This document shows positions 8,428-16,257 of a stretch of 64,000 bases of DNA, piece after piece. Position 1 is the first letter of the stretch; each line of letters starts with the position of its first letter. The notes beneath the pieces were generated by a model. The model saw only the letters and a program-made list of their open reading frames with translations, had not been told where the DNA came from and searched no databases. The position numbers were made by a program, and so were the translations under genes. The stretch is from Streptomyces sp. SID12488 (GTDB lineage Bacteria; Actinomycetota; Actinomycetes; Streptomycetales; Streptomycetaceae), in NCBI RefSeq assembly GCF_010548275.1, contig NZ_JAAGLT010000016.1, positions 62,001 through 126,000 of the forward strand, read 5' to 3'.

Positions 8428-8862
8428 CTAGGAGGTGTGCCGGGCCGCGTTCGCCGTGATCGCCTCCCGGAGGTGTTCGGCGAGGCCCGGGCGCATGGAG
8501 TCGTAGAACTCCTTGAAGCGCTGGTCGGAGACGTACATGTCGGCGAGGCCCTGGTGGGCTTCGTACGTGCATTCGTAGAACCACTTGGTGATGTGTCGCC
8601 GGTGTTCCTCGGCCATGGTCATGGCCGCCTCGCCGGACGGGGGCTCGCCGGCGGCCATCAGGGCGTCGTAGCGCTCACCCCAGGAGGCCACCTCGGCCTG
8701 CATGCGCTTCCAGTCGTCCTTCGTGTATGTGGCCGCGCGGCGCTGCGACTCCGCGTACGCGTCCGTGCCGCCCCAGCGGCGCTCGGCCTCCTCCGCGTGT
8801 GCCTCGGGGTCCTTGTCGCCGAAGACCTCGAACTTCTCCTCGGGCGTGAGGTTGATGCCCAT
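8428..8862 (-). other. tipA: Internal translation product TipAS (drug-binding domain alone)
   Basis: In S. lividans the same mRNA also yields a 144-residue TipAS from an internal ATG at codon 110. Here ATG 8862 sits at the same codon and would give exactly 144 residues starting MGINLTPEEKFEVFG. The alternative product is inferred from this conservation, not observed. Confidence 0.55.
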
Positions 8863-9189
8863 TCTGCGTGCCTCCATGGCGTGCTCCACGGCCGCCGCCA
8901 TCTGCTGGAGCCGTTCGATCCGGGCGGTCAGCAGCTCGTGCTGACGGCGCAACTGCGCGCGCGGGTCCGCCTTCGGGTCGTCCAACAGGGCGGCGACCTC
9001 TTCGAGCGGGAAGCCGAGCTCCCGGTAGAACAGGATCTGCTGCAGCCGGTCGAGATCGGCGTCGTCGTAGCGCCGGTGGCCCGCGTGGCTGCGTCCGCCC
9101 GGCACGAGGAGGCCGATCTCGTCGTAGTGGTGCAGGGTGCGCACCGTGACGCCGGCGAAACCGGCGACCTGTCCCACGCTGTAGCTCAC
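8428..9189 (-). CDS. tipA: MerR family thiopeptide-type regulator TipAL
   Basis: The protein has 253 residues from GTG 9189 (GGGAG upstream), the length of TipAL of S. lividans. Residues 1-70 form the MerR winged helix (SVGQVAGFAGVTVRTLHHYD), then a coiled-coil dimer helix, then the TipAS drug-binding domain from Met110 (MGINLTPEEKFEVFG). TipAL senses thiopeptides such as thiostrepton and activates its own promoter; MerR factors act on DNA with overlong -10/-35 spacers. Of the two domain cysteines I recall from TipAL, Cys207 is kept (FYECTYEAH), but position 214, reported as the covalent drug-capture cysteine, reads glycine here. So covalent capture may be lost or altered. The assignment is strong; ligand range is uncertain. 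Confidence 0.92.
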   Translation of the reverse strand: MSYSVGQVAGFAGVTVRTLHHYDEIGLLVPGGRSHAGHRRYDDADLDRLQQILFYRELGFPLEEVAALLDDPKADPRAQLRRQHELLTARIERLQQMAAAVEHAMEARRMGINLTPEEKFEVFGDKDPEAHAEEAERRWGGTDAYAESQRRAATYTKDDWKRMQAEVASWGERYDALMAAGEPPSGEAAMTMAEEHRRHITKWFYECTYEAHQGLADMYVSDQRFKEFYDSMRPGLAEHLREAITANAARHTS

Positions 9190-9277
9190 TTCCGCTCCCT
9201 TGTCGGTTCGCGCTCCACACTGCTTCCTCACCCGGCGTGAGGTGCAACCCCCGCGGCCCGGGCCTACCGTCGTACGC

Positions 9278-10705
9278 ATGCCACTGCACCGCGGGAACAG
9301 CGAAACACCTGACGACAAGGGCGCTGGGCGCAGGCTCGCCGTCAACCCGTTCTACGGGGAGGCCAATCCGGTCGGGGGTATGACCGAGGCCCCGCCCACG
9401 CACCGGCTGCCGGACTCCCCGCTGCCGCCGTCAACGGCGTACCAGCTCGTGCACGACGAACTGATGCTCGACGGCAACTCGCGGCTCAACCTGGCCACCT
9501 TCGTCACCACCTGGATGGAGCCGCAGGCCGGCGTCCTGATGGGCGAGTGCCAGGACAAGAACATGATCGACAAGGACGAGTACCCGCGCACGGCCGAGCT
9601 GGAGCGGCGCTGCGTGGCGATGCTCGCCGACCTGTGGAACGCGCCCGATCCGGCCGCCGCCGTGGGCTGTTCGACCACCGGTTCGAGTGAGGCGTGCATG
9701 CTGGCCGGGATGGCGCTGAAGCGGCGGTGGGCGGCGCGCAACGCCGACCGGTATCCGGGGCGGGACGTCCGGCCGAACCTCGTCATGGGCGTCAACGTGC
9801 AGGTCTGCTGGGAGAAGTTCTGCAACTTCTGGGAGGTGGAGGCGCGCCAGGTGCCCATGGAGGGCGAGCGGTTCCATCTCGATCCGCAGGCGGCGGCCGA
9901 CCTGTGCGACGAGAACACCATCGGGGTCGTCGGGATCCTCGGGTCCACCTTCGACGGGTCCTACGAGCCCGTCGCGGAGCTGTGCGCGGCCCTGGACGCC
10001 CTCCAGGAGCGCACCGGCTTCGACGTCCCCGTGCACGTCGACGGGGCATCGGGGGCCATGGTGGCGCCCTTCCTGGACGAGGACCTGGTGTGGGACTTCC
10101 GGCTGCCGCGCGTGGCCTCGATCAACACCTCGGGGCACAAGTACGGGCTGGTCTATCCGGGCGTCGGCTGGGCGCTGTGGCGGGACAAGGAGGCGCTACC
10201 CGAGGAGCTCGTCTTCCGCGTCAACTACCTGGGCGGCGACATGCCGACGTTCGCGCTCAACTTCTCGCGCCCCGGGGCCCAGGTGGTCGCGCAGTACTAC
10301 ACGTTCCTGCGGCTGGGCCGCGACGGCTACCGGGCCGTGCAGCAGTCCACGCGGGACGTGGCGCGTTCCCTCGCCGGGCGGATCGAGGAGCTGGGCGACT
10401 TCCGGCTCCTCACCCGGGGCGACGAGCTGCCCGTGTTCGCCTTCACGACGGGGGCGGACGTGACCTCGTACGACGTCTTCGACGTCTCGCGGCGGCTGCG
10501 TGAGCGCGGCTGGCTGGTGCCCGCGTACACCTTCCCGGAGAACCGGCAGGACCTGTCCGTACTGCGGGTCGTGTGCCGCAACGGCTTCTCCGCGGACCTC
10601 GCCGAGCTGTTCCTGGAAGACCTGGAGCGGCTGCTGCCAGAACTGCGCCGACAGCCGCGCCCGTCGACCCACGACAAGGACGCGGCCACCGGTTTCCACC
10701 ACTGA
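9278..10705 (+). CDS. gad: Glutamate decarboxylase (PLP-dependent)
   Basis: This 475-residue group II decarboxylase converts glutamate to GABA and CO2 in the cytoplasm, consuming a proton. The Schiff-base lysine is in the motif INTSGHKYGLVYPGVGW, preceded by the PLP-ring aspartate/His region PVHVDGASGAM and the substrate segment TTWMEP. ATG 9278 gives the usual GadB-like N-terminus (LAVNPFYGEAN). The gene is divergent from tipA with about 90 bp between starts. No glutamate/GABA antiporter gene is adjacent, so a classical acid-resistance operon is not evident. Confidence 0.94.
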   Translation: MPLHRGNSETPDDKGAGRRLAVNPFYGEANPVGGMTEAPPTHRLPDSPLPPSTAYQLVHDELMLDGNSRLNLATFVTTWMEPQAGVLMGECQDKNMIDKDEYPRTAELERRCVAMLADLWNAPDPAAAVGCSTTGSSEACMLAGMALKRRWAARNADRYPGRDVRPNLVMGVNVQVCWEKFCNFWEVEARQVPMEGERFHLDPQAAADLCDENTIGVVGILGSTFDGSYEPVAELCAALDALQERTGFDVPVHVDGASGAMVAPFLDEDLVWDFRLPRVASINTSGHKYGLVYPGVGWALWRDKEALPEELVFRVNYLGGDMPTFALNFSRPGAQVVAQYYTFLRLGRDGYRAVQQSTRDVARSLAGRIEELGDFRLLTRGDELPVFAFTTGADVTSYDVFDVSRRLRERGWLVPAYTFPENRQDLSVLRVVCRNGFSADLAELFLEDLERLLPELRRQPRPSTHDKDAATGFHH

Positions 10706-10745
10706 CGCACCCTTTTGAGAGGCCGCCCGGAGGTGTCCGACTGGA

Positions 10746-11387
10746 TCAGCGGGCGTCCTCGGGATGCCTCTCCCCCGTCGCGTACGGGTTCTCCTCGCCC
10801 TCGGCCAGGACGCCGACGAACGGTTCGCCCTCGCCCGCGAAGGTGTACGCGCCGCCCTCGATCCGGGTGATGAGACCGAGCGTCCACTCGGCCTCGGCGT
10901 CAGCCGTGTGGATCCACAGGTTCATGATCTCGCCGATGTGGCCGAGCTGTTCGGGGCCGTCCTCGGGGACGTAGTGCTCGGTGACCGAGGACCGCCACTC
11001 GCCGATGCGCCGGGTGCGTTCCCTGAGGAGGGTCAGCGCCTCGGCGCGCGGCAGGTCGACGACGAAGCCGATGGCGGCCGACTTGACGTCCATCTTCTGG
11101 TCGTACGAGGTCAGGGCCTCGCGCAGCAGCCGCAGGAACTCCTCGGTGCCCAGGTCGGTGATCTCGTACTCCGTGCGTGGCGGGCCGCCGGCCGTGGAGG
11201 GCGCGATCTCGTGCGCGTGCAGCAGCCCCTGCTTGGCCATCTGCTTGAGCGCGTGGTAGATCGAGCCGGGCTTGGCGTTGGACCACTCGTGCGCGCCCCA
11301 GTACTCCAGGTCGCCCCGCACCTGGTAGCCGTGGGCCCGCCCGTGCTGACGGACCGCGCCGAGCACGAGAAGACGGATCGCTGACAT
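10746..11387 (-). CDS. PadR family transcriptional regulator
   Basis: This protein of about 213 residues has an N-terminal PadR winged helix (MSAIRLLVLGAVRQHGRAHGYQVRGDL, then KPGSIYHALKQMAKQGLL) and a C-terminal helical dimerisation domain. PadR proteins repress genes for phenolic stress, efflux or metabolism. Start ATG 11387 is preferred; GTG 11396 would add three residues. It converges on the gad gene and lies 25 bp after the start of the DinB-like gene on the same strand, so the two may be cotranscribed. Confidence 0.87.
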   Translation of the reverse strand: MSAIRLLVLGAVRQHGRAHGYQVRGDLEYWGAHEWSNAKPGSIYHALKQMAKQGLLHAHEIAPSTAGGPPRTEYEITDLGTEEFLRLLREALTSYDQKMDVKSAAIGFVVDLPRAEALTLLRERTRRIGEWRSSVTEHYVPEDGPEQLGHIGEIMNLWIHTADAEAEWTLGLITRIEGGAYTFAGEGEPFVGVLAEGEENPYATGERHPEDAR

Positions 11388-11411
11388 GCGGGCCACATTA
11401 GGACCCTGGCG

Positions 11412-11951
11412 TCAAGCGGCCCGCTCCCGGGCCACCAGCTCGAAGGCGGTGGCGCCGTCGAGGGACTCGCGGACGATGTCGGCGTGACCGGCGTGCCGGG
11501 CGGTCTCGCGGATCAGGTGCAGCGCCAGCCAGCGCATCGAGACACTGGCCTGGGGCGGGAACCAGGGGTCCGGCGGGAGATCGAAGGTGACGTCGAGGCT
11601 CGGTACGGAACGCAGGAACGCCTCGGTCTCGGCGGCGACCTTCTCCCAGTACGCGAGCTGCGACGCGACCGTCTCCCCCTCGACGAGGACGAAACACTCG
11701 TGCCAGTTCGACTCGTCCCGCTTGACGGCCGGCGCTTCCCCCTTGGCCCGCGCGATCCAGCCCTGTTCGACCTCGGCGACATGCTTGAGCAGCCCGGAGA
11801 GCGACAGTTCGCTGGCGCTGGGACGCGAGGCGGCCTGCTCCTCCGTCAGCCCCAGCAGGGCCCGCCGGATACCGCCGCGCTGCTCCTCGATGAAGGCGAG
11901 AAGGGCTCCGAGCTCGTCGCCGGGCGCTTCGGAGGGAACGTGGGTGACCAT
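11412..11951 (-). CDS. DinB superfamily (DUF664) protein, putative thiol S-transferase
   Basis: This 179-residue four-helix-bundle protein carries DUF664 features: a first helix EQRGGIRRALLGLTEEQAASRPSASELSLSGLLKHVAEVEQGWI and the C-terminal LALHLIRETARHAGHADIVRE. The three metal-ligand histidines are visible as KHVAEVE and H-x3-H in RHAGHAD. Some actinobacterial relatives are mycothiol-dependent transferases; a specific substrate cannot be inferred. It is probably cotranscribed with the downstream PadR gene. Confidence 0.82.
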   Translation of the reverse strand: MVTHVPSEAPGDELGALLAFIEEQRGGIRRALLGLTEEQAASRPSASELSLSGLLKHVAEVEQGWIARAKGEAPAVKRDESNWHECFVLVEGETVASQLAYWEKVAAETEAFLRSVPSLDVTFDLPPDPWFPPQASVSMRWLALHLIRETARHAGHADIVRESLDGATAFELVARERAA

Positions 11952-12009
11952 GGTCGGCCGCCTTTCATCGGGTCGTGCCGGGCTTCGCTGCCCGACACCG
12001 ATGAAGTTA

Positions 12010-12046
12010 CGGGGGCTTGCGGTCAGGTTCTGTCCGCAAGCCCCCG
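12010..12046 (-). terminator. Stem-loop after the aldehyde dehydrogenase gene
   Basis: CGGGGGCTTGCGG pairs with CCGCAAGCCCCCG around an 11-base loop, 34 bp beyond the minus-strand stop at 12080. The stem is 13 bp and perfect. Confidence 0.8.
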
Positions 12047-12079
12047 GTCACTCACAAGAGGTACTGGTGACTACCACGA

Positions 12080-13549
12080 CTAGAACGGGAAGAAGCTCCG
12101 CCCGTGCTGCACAGAGATCCACTTCTGGGTCGTGAACGCCTCCACCGTCGCCTCGCCGTTCAGGCGGCCGATGCCCGAGGACTTCTCGCCGCCGAAGGCG
12201 ACCAGGGGCTCGTCGTGGACCGTGCCGTCGTTGACGTGGAACATGCCCGTGTCGATCTGCTTGGCGAAGGCGATGCCCCGTTCGACGTCGGCCGTGTGGA
12301 CGGCGCCACTGAGGCCGTACGGCGTGTTGTTGACGAGGCGGACCGCCTCCTCCTCCCCGTCGAAGGTGACGAGGAGGGCCACCGGGCCGAAGATCTCCTC
12401 CTGGAGGAGGGGTGAGTCGGCGGGGAGGTCGGTCAGGACCGAGGGTTCGACCAGGTTGCCCGTCGTCGTGCCGTGGAGCAGGGCCGTCGCGCCCTCCGCC
12501 AGCGCCCGCCGCACCACGCCCGAAATCTCCTCCGCCTGGGAGGAGTTGATGACCGGACCGATCACCGTCGCGGGGTCGCTCGGGTCGCCGACCTTCAGGG
12601 ACCTCACCTTGGTCACGAACTTCCCGGTGAACTCGTCGGCGACCGAACGGTCCACCAGGATCCGGTTCGCGGCCATGCAGACCTGGCCCTGATGGACGTA
12701 CCGGCTGAAGACGGCCGCGTCGACCGCGTAGTCGATGTCCGCGTCGTCCAGAACCACCAGGGCGCTGTTGCCGCCGAGTCCGAGGACCACGTTCTTGAAG
12801 AGGGGCGCGCAGACGGTGGCGACGTGGCGGCCGACGGCGTCCGAGCCGGTGAAGGAGATGACCTTCGGGACGGGGTGTTCGATGAACGCGTCGCCGATCT
12901 CCTCTATGTCCGTGATGACGACGTTCAGGAGGCCGGGTGGCAGGCCCGCGTCCTCGAAGATCTTCGCGACCAGGGAGCCGCCGACGATCGGGGTCTCCTG
13001 GTGCGGCTTGAGGACGACGCCGTTGCCGAGCGCGAGGGCCGGGGCGACGGACTTGAGGGCGAGGAGGAAGGGGAAGTTGAAGGGGCTGATCACGCCCACG
13101 ACGCCCACCGGGACTCGGTAGACGCGGTTCTCCTTGCCCTCGACCGGCGACGGGATGATCTGCCCCTCGGGGGTCAGCACCAGGCGGATCGACTCGCGCA
13201 GGAACTCCTTGGCGAGGTGCAGTTCGAAGTCGGCCTTGAGGTGCGTGCCGCCGAGTTCGGCGTTGATCGCCGCGGCGATCTCCGGCTCACGGTCCTCGAT
13301 GATGCGCAGTGCCTTCTCGAAGACCGCGCGGCGGGCGTACGGATTGGTCGCGGCCCATTCCTTCTGGGCCGCGGCGGCGGCTCGGTACGCCTCGTCGACC
13401 TCGTCCACCGTGGCGATCGTGATCGAGGCGAGCTTCTCGCCGTCGTACGGATTGAAGTCGATGATGTCCCAGGAGCCGGTGCCCGGGCGCCACTCACCGC
13501 CGATGTACTGCTGCGCGAGGTCGGTGAAGTAGTACTCAAGCGATGGCAT
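12080..13549 (-). CDS. Aldehyde dehydrogenase family protein (benzaldehyde/vanillin dehydrogenase-like)
   Basis: This 489-residue NAD(P)-dependent aldehyde dehydrogenase oxidises aldehydes to acids. Visible parts are the nucleotide-binding N-terminal fold (SPFNFPFLLALKSVAPAL, then VVLKPHQETP), the SFTGSDAVGR segment, the catalytic cysteine in GQVCMAANR, and the C-terminal EIFGPVALL. ATG 13549 is preceded by GAGGGA at good spacing. The conserved general-base glutamate, normally in ELGG about 34 residues before the cysteine, reads glycine here (VLGLGGNS; codon GGA at 12779-12781). Activity may therefore be reduced or altered, possibly with esterase-like behaviour. Substrate is unknown; the overall sequence recalls aromatic aldehyde dehydrogenases. 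Confidence 0.88.
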   Translation of the reverse strand: MPSLEYYFTDLAQQYIGGEWRPGTGSWDIIDFNPYDGEKLASITIATVDEVDEAYRAAAAAQKEWAATNPYARRAVFEKALRIIEDREPEIAAAINAELGGTHLKADFELHLAKEFLRESIRLVLTPEGQIIPSPVEGKENRVYRVPVGVVGVISPFNFPFLLALKSVAPALALGNGVVLKPHQETPIVGGSLVAKIFEDAGLPPGLLNVVITDIEEIGDAFIEHPVPKVISFTGSDAVGRHVATVCAPLFKNVVLGLGGNSALVVLDDADIDYAVDAAVFSRYVHQGQVCMAANRILVDRSVADEFTGKFVTKVRSLKVGDPSDPATVIGPVINSSQAEEISGVVRRALAEGATALLHGTTTGNLVEPSVLTDLPADSPLLQEEIFGPVALLVTFDGEEEAVRLVNNTPYGLSGAVHTADVERGIAFAKQIDTGMFHVNDGTVHDEPLVAFGGEKSSGIGRLNGEATVEAFTTQKWISVQHGRSFFPF

Positions 13550-13643
13550 GCGTTCCCTCAATCCCTCAATCCCGTATCACGGTCTGATCACACGTCATCG
13601 TACGTGCGTCCAAAGGGAGTTGGGAGAAGATCAGGAACCCCGG

Positions 13644-14522
13644 TCACGAGAGTTGAATCAGGCCCCTCAGCAGGTCCCGGCTCTCGTCGGGGCCTGGGCT
13701 GTCCTGCTGCAACTCCTTCATCGCCTTCTCGTACTGAGTGACGTCCTCCGCCTTGTCCAGGTACAGCGCGCTGGTGAGCTGCTCCAGGAAGATCACGTCG
13801 GACAGGTCGGACTCCGGGAAGCTCAGGATCGTGAACGCGCCGCTCTCGCCGGAGTGCCCGCCGAAGCCGAACGGCATGACCTGCAGCCGTACGTTGGGCC
13901 GCTCGGAGATCTCGATCAGGTGCTGGAGCTGGCCCCGCATCACCTCGCGGTCGCCGTACGGGCGGCGCAGCGCTGCCTCGTCCAGGACGACATGGAACTC
14001 AGGGCCGTTGGTGGAGAGGAGGTACTTCTGCCGCTCCATGCGCAGCGCGACACGGCGCTCGATGTCGGCGGGGCTCGCACCCTTCATGCCGCGTTCGACG
14101 ACCGCACGCGCATAGGCCGCGGTCTGCAGCAGTCCGTGCACGAACTGCACCTCATAGGCGCGGATCAGCGATGCCGCACCCTCCAGGCCCACGTAGGTGG
14201 GGAACCAGTTGGGCAGGACGTCCGAGTAACTGTGCCACCAGCCAGCGACGTTGGCCTCCCTGGCGAGCGAGAGGAGCGCGTTGCGCTCGGCCTCGTCGTT
14301 GACGCCGTACAGCGTCAGCAGGTCCTCGACGTCACGTGTCTTGAAGCTCACCCGGCCCAGCTCCATACGGCTGATCTTCGATTCGGACGCGCGGATCGAG
14401 TAACCCGCCGCTTCTCGCGTGATGCCGCGCGCCTCACGCAGTCGCCTCAGGTGTGATCCGAGCAGCATGCGCCGCACCACCGATCCCGGCTCTCCCGCGC
14501 TCACGTTCGTCACCCTCCCCAA
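13644..14522 (-). CDS. XRE-family helix-turn-helix regulator with DUF5753 domain (WhiJ type)
   Basis: This 292-residue protein has an N-terminal XRE helix-turn-helix (HLRRLREARGITREAAGYSI, SESKISRMELGR) and a C-terminal DUF5753 ('Scr1 family') domain, with WFPTYVGLEGAASLIRAYE and HGLLQTAAYARAVVE. Such regulators form trios with a small DUF397 protein and an anti-sigma-type ATPase, as in the whiJ and abaA loci that control Streptomyces differentiation. Here the ATPase gene is divergent on the right and the DUF397 gene follows it. A 17-bp motif shared by both promoters of the trio is a candidate operator. Confidence 0.88.
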   Translation of the reverse strand: MGRVTNVSAGEPGSVVRRMLLGSHLRRLREARGITREAAGYSIRASESKISRMELGRVSFKTRDVEDLLTLYGVNDEAERNALLSLAREANVAGWWHSYSDVLPNWFPTYVGLEGAASLIRAYEVQFVHGLLQTAAYARAVVERGMKGASPADIERRVALRMERQKYLLSTNGPEFHVVLDEAALRRPYGDREVMRGQLQHLIEISERPNVRLQVMPFGFGGHSGESGAFTILSFPESDLSDVIFLEQLTSALYLDKAEDVTQYEKAMKELQQDSPGPDESRDLLRGLIQLS

Positions 14523-14697
14523 CCTCTCCAGGGGCCGCAGTCTGCCACTAAAACACTCCGAGCAGTACTCGTTCGGTTACTCAAATGGGAAGACGTCAGA
14601 GCGTACGCACAGGCAGGGGCAAGGGGAAGACCGGCCAGAGGTGGAAAGTTGGCGGAAAAAATGACCAAGAAGCGGTACGGGTACGTCCAATTCCGGC

Positions 14698-14714
14698 GCG
14701 TGCACGTGCATCTG
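14698..14714. promoter_or_regulatory. Candidate operator, copy A (TGCACGTGCA palindrome)
   Basis: The 17-bp sequence GCGTGCACGTGCATCTG, with the 10-bp palindrome TGCACGTGCA at 14701-14710, lies between the divergent XRE and ATPase genes. The exact reverse complement occurs at 15851-15867 upstream of the DUF397 gene. Both copies are followed or flanked by CCCTTGCAT-like sequence. It probably binds the local XRE regulator (inference). Confidence 0.55.
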
Positions 14715-14814
14715 CCCTTGCATCCGCCGTACGCATCGGAAACCATGGTCTCGCGCCACCGCTGCATCGCAAGGACTGCATCGCAACGACCGCGATCTCC
14801 CGGGAGTGCCTCGC

Positions 14815-15324
14815 ATGGGGATGAATGGATCGACCATGCTCGAGCCGTTAAGGCAGGGGCTTCCGCCACTGGATCCCTCGACCGTGTCCAACGCGGCGTC
14901 GTGCGCACTGCCCGCCCGCTACGAAGCGGTGCGCGAGGCACGGCAGTTCAGCCGCAGAACACTCACCCAGTGGGACATCGGCGACCGGCTGGACGACGTC
15001 TGCCTGGTGGTCTCGGAGCTGGTCACCAACGCTCTTCGCCACGCGGTGCCCACGGACCCCCCGCACTCGCCGGCCCACGAGCCGCTCGTACGGCTGCACT
15101 TGATGCGCTGGACCGAGCGGCTGGTGTGCGCGGTGCGCGACCCGAGCCGGGAGAGCCCGGTGACGTACGACGCCGAGGAGTTCTCGGAGGACTTCTCCGC
15201 CGAGTCGGGGCGGGGCCTTTTCCTCGTCGACTCGTTCAGCGACAGCTGGGGTTGGCACCCGCTCTCGGGCACGCTGGGCGGCAAGGTCGTCTGGGCGCTG
15301 TTCGGGGTGCACTCCGCCGAGTGA
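14815..15324 (+). CDS. ATP-binding protein, anti-sigma factor-like HATPase
   Basis: This 169-residue GHKL ATPase of the RsbW/SpoIIAB type shows the N-box LVVSELVTNALRHA and the G-box DVCL...GRGLFLVDSFSDSWGW near the C-terminus. Streptomyces carries many such single-domain proteins in XRE/DUF397 clusters; whether this one binds a sigma factor is unknown. ATG 14815 is chosen because GGGAG precedes it by eight bases; ATG 14821 and GTG 14806 are alternatives. It is divergent from the XRE gene and convergent with the DUF397 gene. Confidence 0.87.
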   Translation: MGMNGSTMLEPLRQGLPPLDPSTVSNAASCALPARYEAVREARQFSRRTLTQWDIGDRLDDVCLVVSELVTNALRHAVPTDPPHSPAHEPLVRLHLMRWTERLVCAVRDPSRESPVTYDAEEFSEDFSAESGRGLFLVDSFSDSWGWHPLSGTLGGKVVWALFGVHSAE

Positions 15325-15441
15325 GGCTCCGCGGCGTTTCTTCGGGCCACGTTTCTACGCGCGTCACAGCGTGTGGCACGATCGTTACGCCCTGCTTGTC
15401 CCGACTCCGGAACCTCCGGAGCGGAGACGGCCGCAGGGCGG

Positions 15442-15720
15442 TCAGCGCGCGGTCAGGTGGTCGAACTCGCCGTCCTTGATGCCCAGGAGCATCGCCTCGA
15501 TCTCGGCGCGCGTGTAGACGAGCGCCGGACCGTCGGGGAAGCGCGAGTTGCGCACCGCCACCTCGCCGCCGGGCAGCCGCGCGAACTCGACGCAGGAGCC
15601 CTGCGAGTTGCTGTGTCTGCTCTTCTGCCAGGCGGCGACCCCGTCCAGCCGCGCGGCGGCCATGCCGTTGTACACGCCGGACTCATCGGCTGCGCCAACG
15701 CCGTACACGTCGTGGTCCAC
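15442..15720 (-). CDS. DUF397 domain protein
   Basis: This 92-residue protein begins with GTG and contains the DUF397 fold: WQKSRHSNSQGSCVEFARLPGGEVAVRNS, then the C-terminal acidic part. These small proteins are thought to act with XRE/DUF5753 regulators, like the WhiJ partners, perhaps as toxin-antitoxin-like or co-regulator pairs. The gene completes the trio with the XRE and ATPase genes; its upstream region carries the second operator copy. Confidence 0.88.
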   Translation of the reverse strand: MDHDVYGVGAADESGVYNGMAAARLDGVAAWQKSRHSNSQGSCVEFARLPGGEVAVRNSRFPDGPALVYTRAEIEAMLLGIKDGEFDHLTAR

Positions 15721-15825
15721 AGGTCGCTCCCTGGTGGTGCACTGGCTGGTGAGGCCATTGGTGCGGTGGTCAACTCTGCCGGATCATAACTCTGTTCACG
15801 TGCAGACGCGTGGACAGATGCACAG

Positions 15826-15845
15826 GCGTATGCAAGGGCATACGC
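15826..15845. promoter_or_regulatory. Perfect inverted repeat upstream of the DUF397 gene
   Basis: GCGTATGC AAGG GCATACGC: eight-base arms with a four-base spacer, about 105 bp before the DUF397 start codon and close to the 15851 operator copy. Likely part of the same regulator-binding region. Confidence 0.5.
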
Positions 15846-15850
15846 ACGGT

Positions 15851-15867
15851 CAGATGCACGTGCACGC
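15851..15867. promoter_or_regulatory. Candidate operator, copy B (TGCACGTGCA palindrome)
   Basis: CAGATGCACGTGCACGC is the exact 17-bp reverse complement of the sequence at 14698-14714. It lies upstream of the DUF397 gene, so the two transcription units of the trio share one motif. Confidence 0.55.
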
Positions 15868-16016
15868 CAGGTACTCGCTCCACTACTCACCTTGACGCAC
15901 GCACGCCCCCGCGCGTTCCCCCGCACGTCGACACCCCCGCCTCCTGGGGCCTACGGAGACGGGGGTGCGGGTGGGGCGCGGCGGGGGCGCCCGAAGAGAT
16001 CGCGCAGGTCGCGCGG

Positions 16017-16250
16017 CTACCGGGACACGTACGGCAGCAGTGCCATCTCCCTGGCGTTCTTGATCGCGCGGGCGAGCAGCCGCTGCTGCTGGGCCGAGAC
16101 GCGGGTGACCCGGCGGCTGCGGATCTTGCCGCGGTCGGAGATGAACTTCCGCAGCAGATCCGTGTCCTTGTAGTCGATGTACGTGATCTTCGCCGCGTCC
16201 AGCGGGTTGGGGCGGGCCTTGAGGGGCTTGCGTTCGATCTTGCGGGCCAT
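16017..16250 (-). CDS. rpsR2: 30S ribosomal protein S18, zinc-independent paralogue
   Basis: This 77-residue S18 protein (KITYIDYKDTDLLRKFISDRGKI) contains no cysteine, the mark of the C-minus paralogue that replaces zinc-binding S18 under zinc limitation. It is the last gene of a minus-strand run cobW-like/rpmE2/rpmG and starts seven bases after the cobW-like stop, indicating one operon under the divergent Zur-controlled promoter region. Confidence 0.95.
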   Translation of the reverse strand: MARKIERKPLKARPNPLDAAKITYIDYKDTDLLRKFISDRGKIRSRRVTRVSAQQQRLLARAIKNAREMALLPYVSR

Positions 16251-16257
16251 GGCGGGG

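Larger units (their letters stand above)
15721..16016. other. 296-bp intergenic region rich in inverted repeats
   Basis: No gene is seen between the DUF397 start and the rpsR2 stop. The region contains the perfect inverted repeat at 15826-15845, the operator-like copy at 15851-15867, and further TGCA/ACGCGT-rich short palindromes around 15795-15825. This is an unusually dense repeat cluster for a promoter of a 92-residue protein. Confidence 0.6.
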
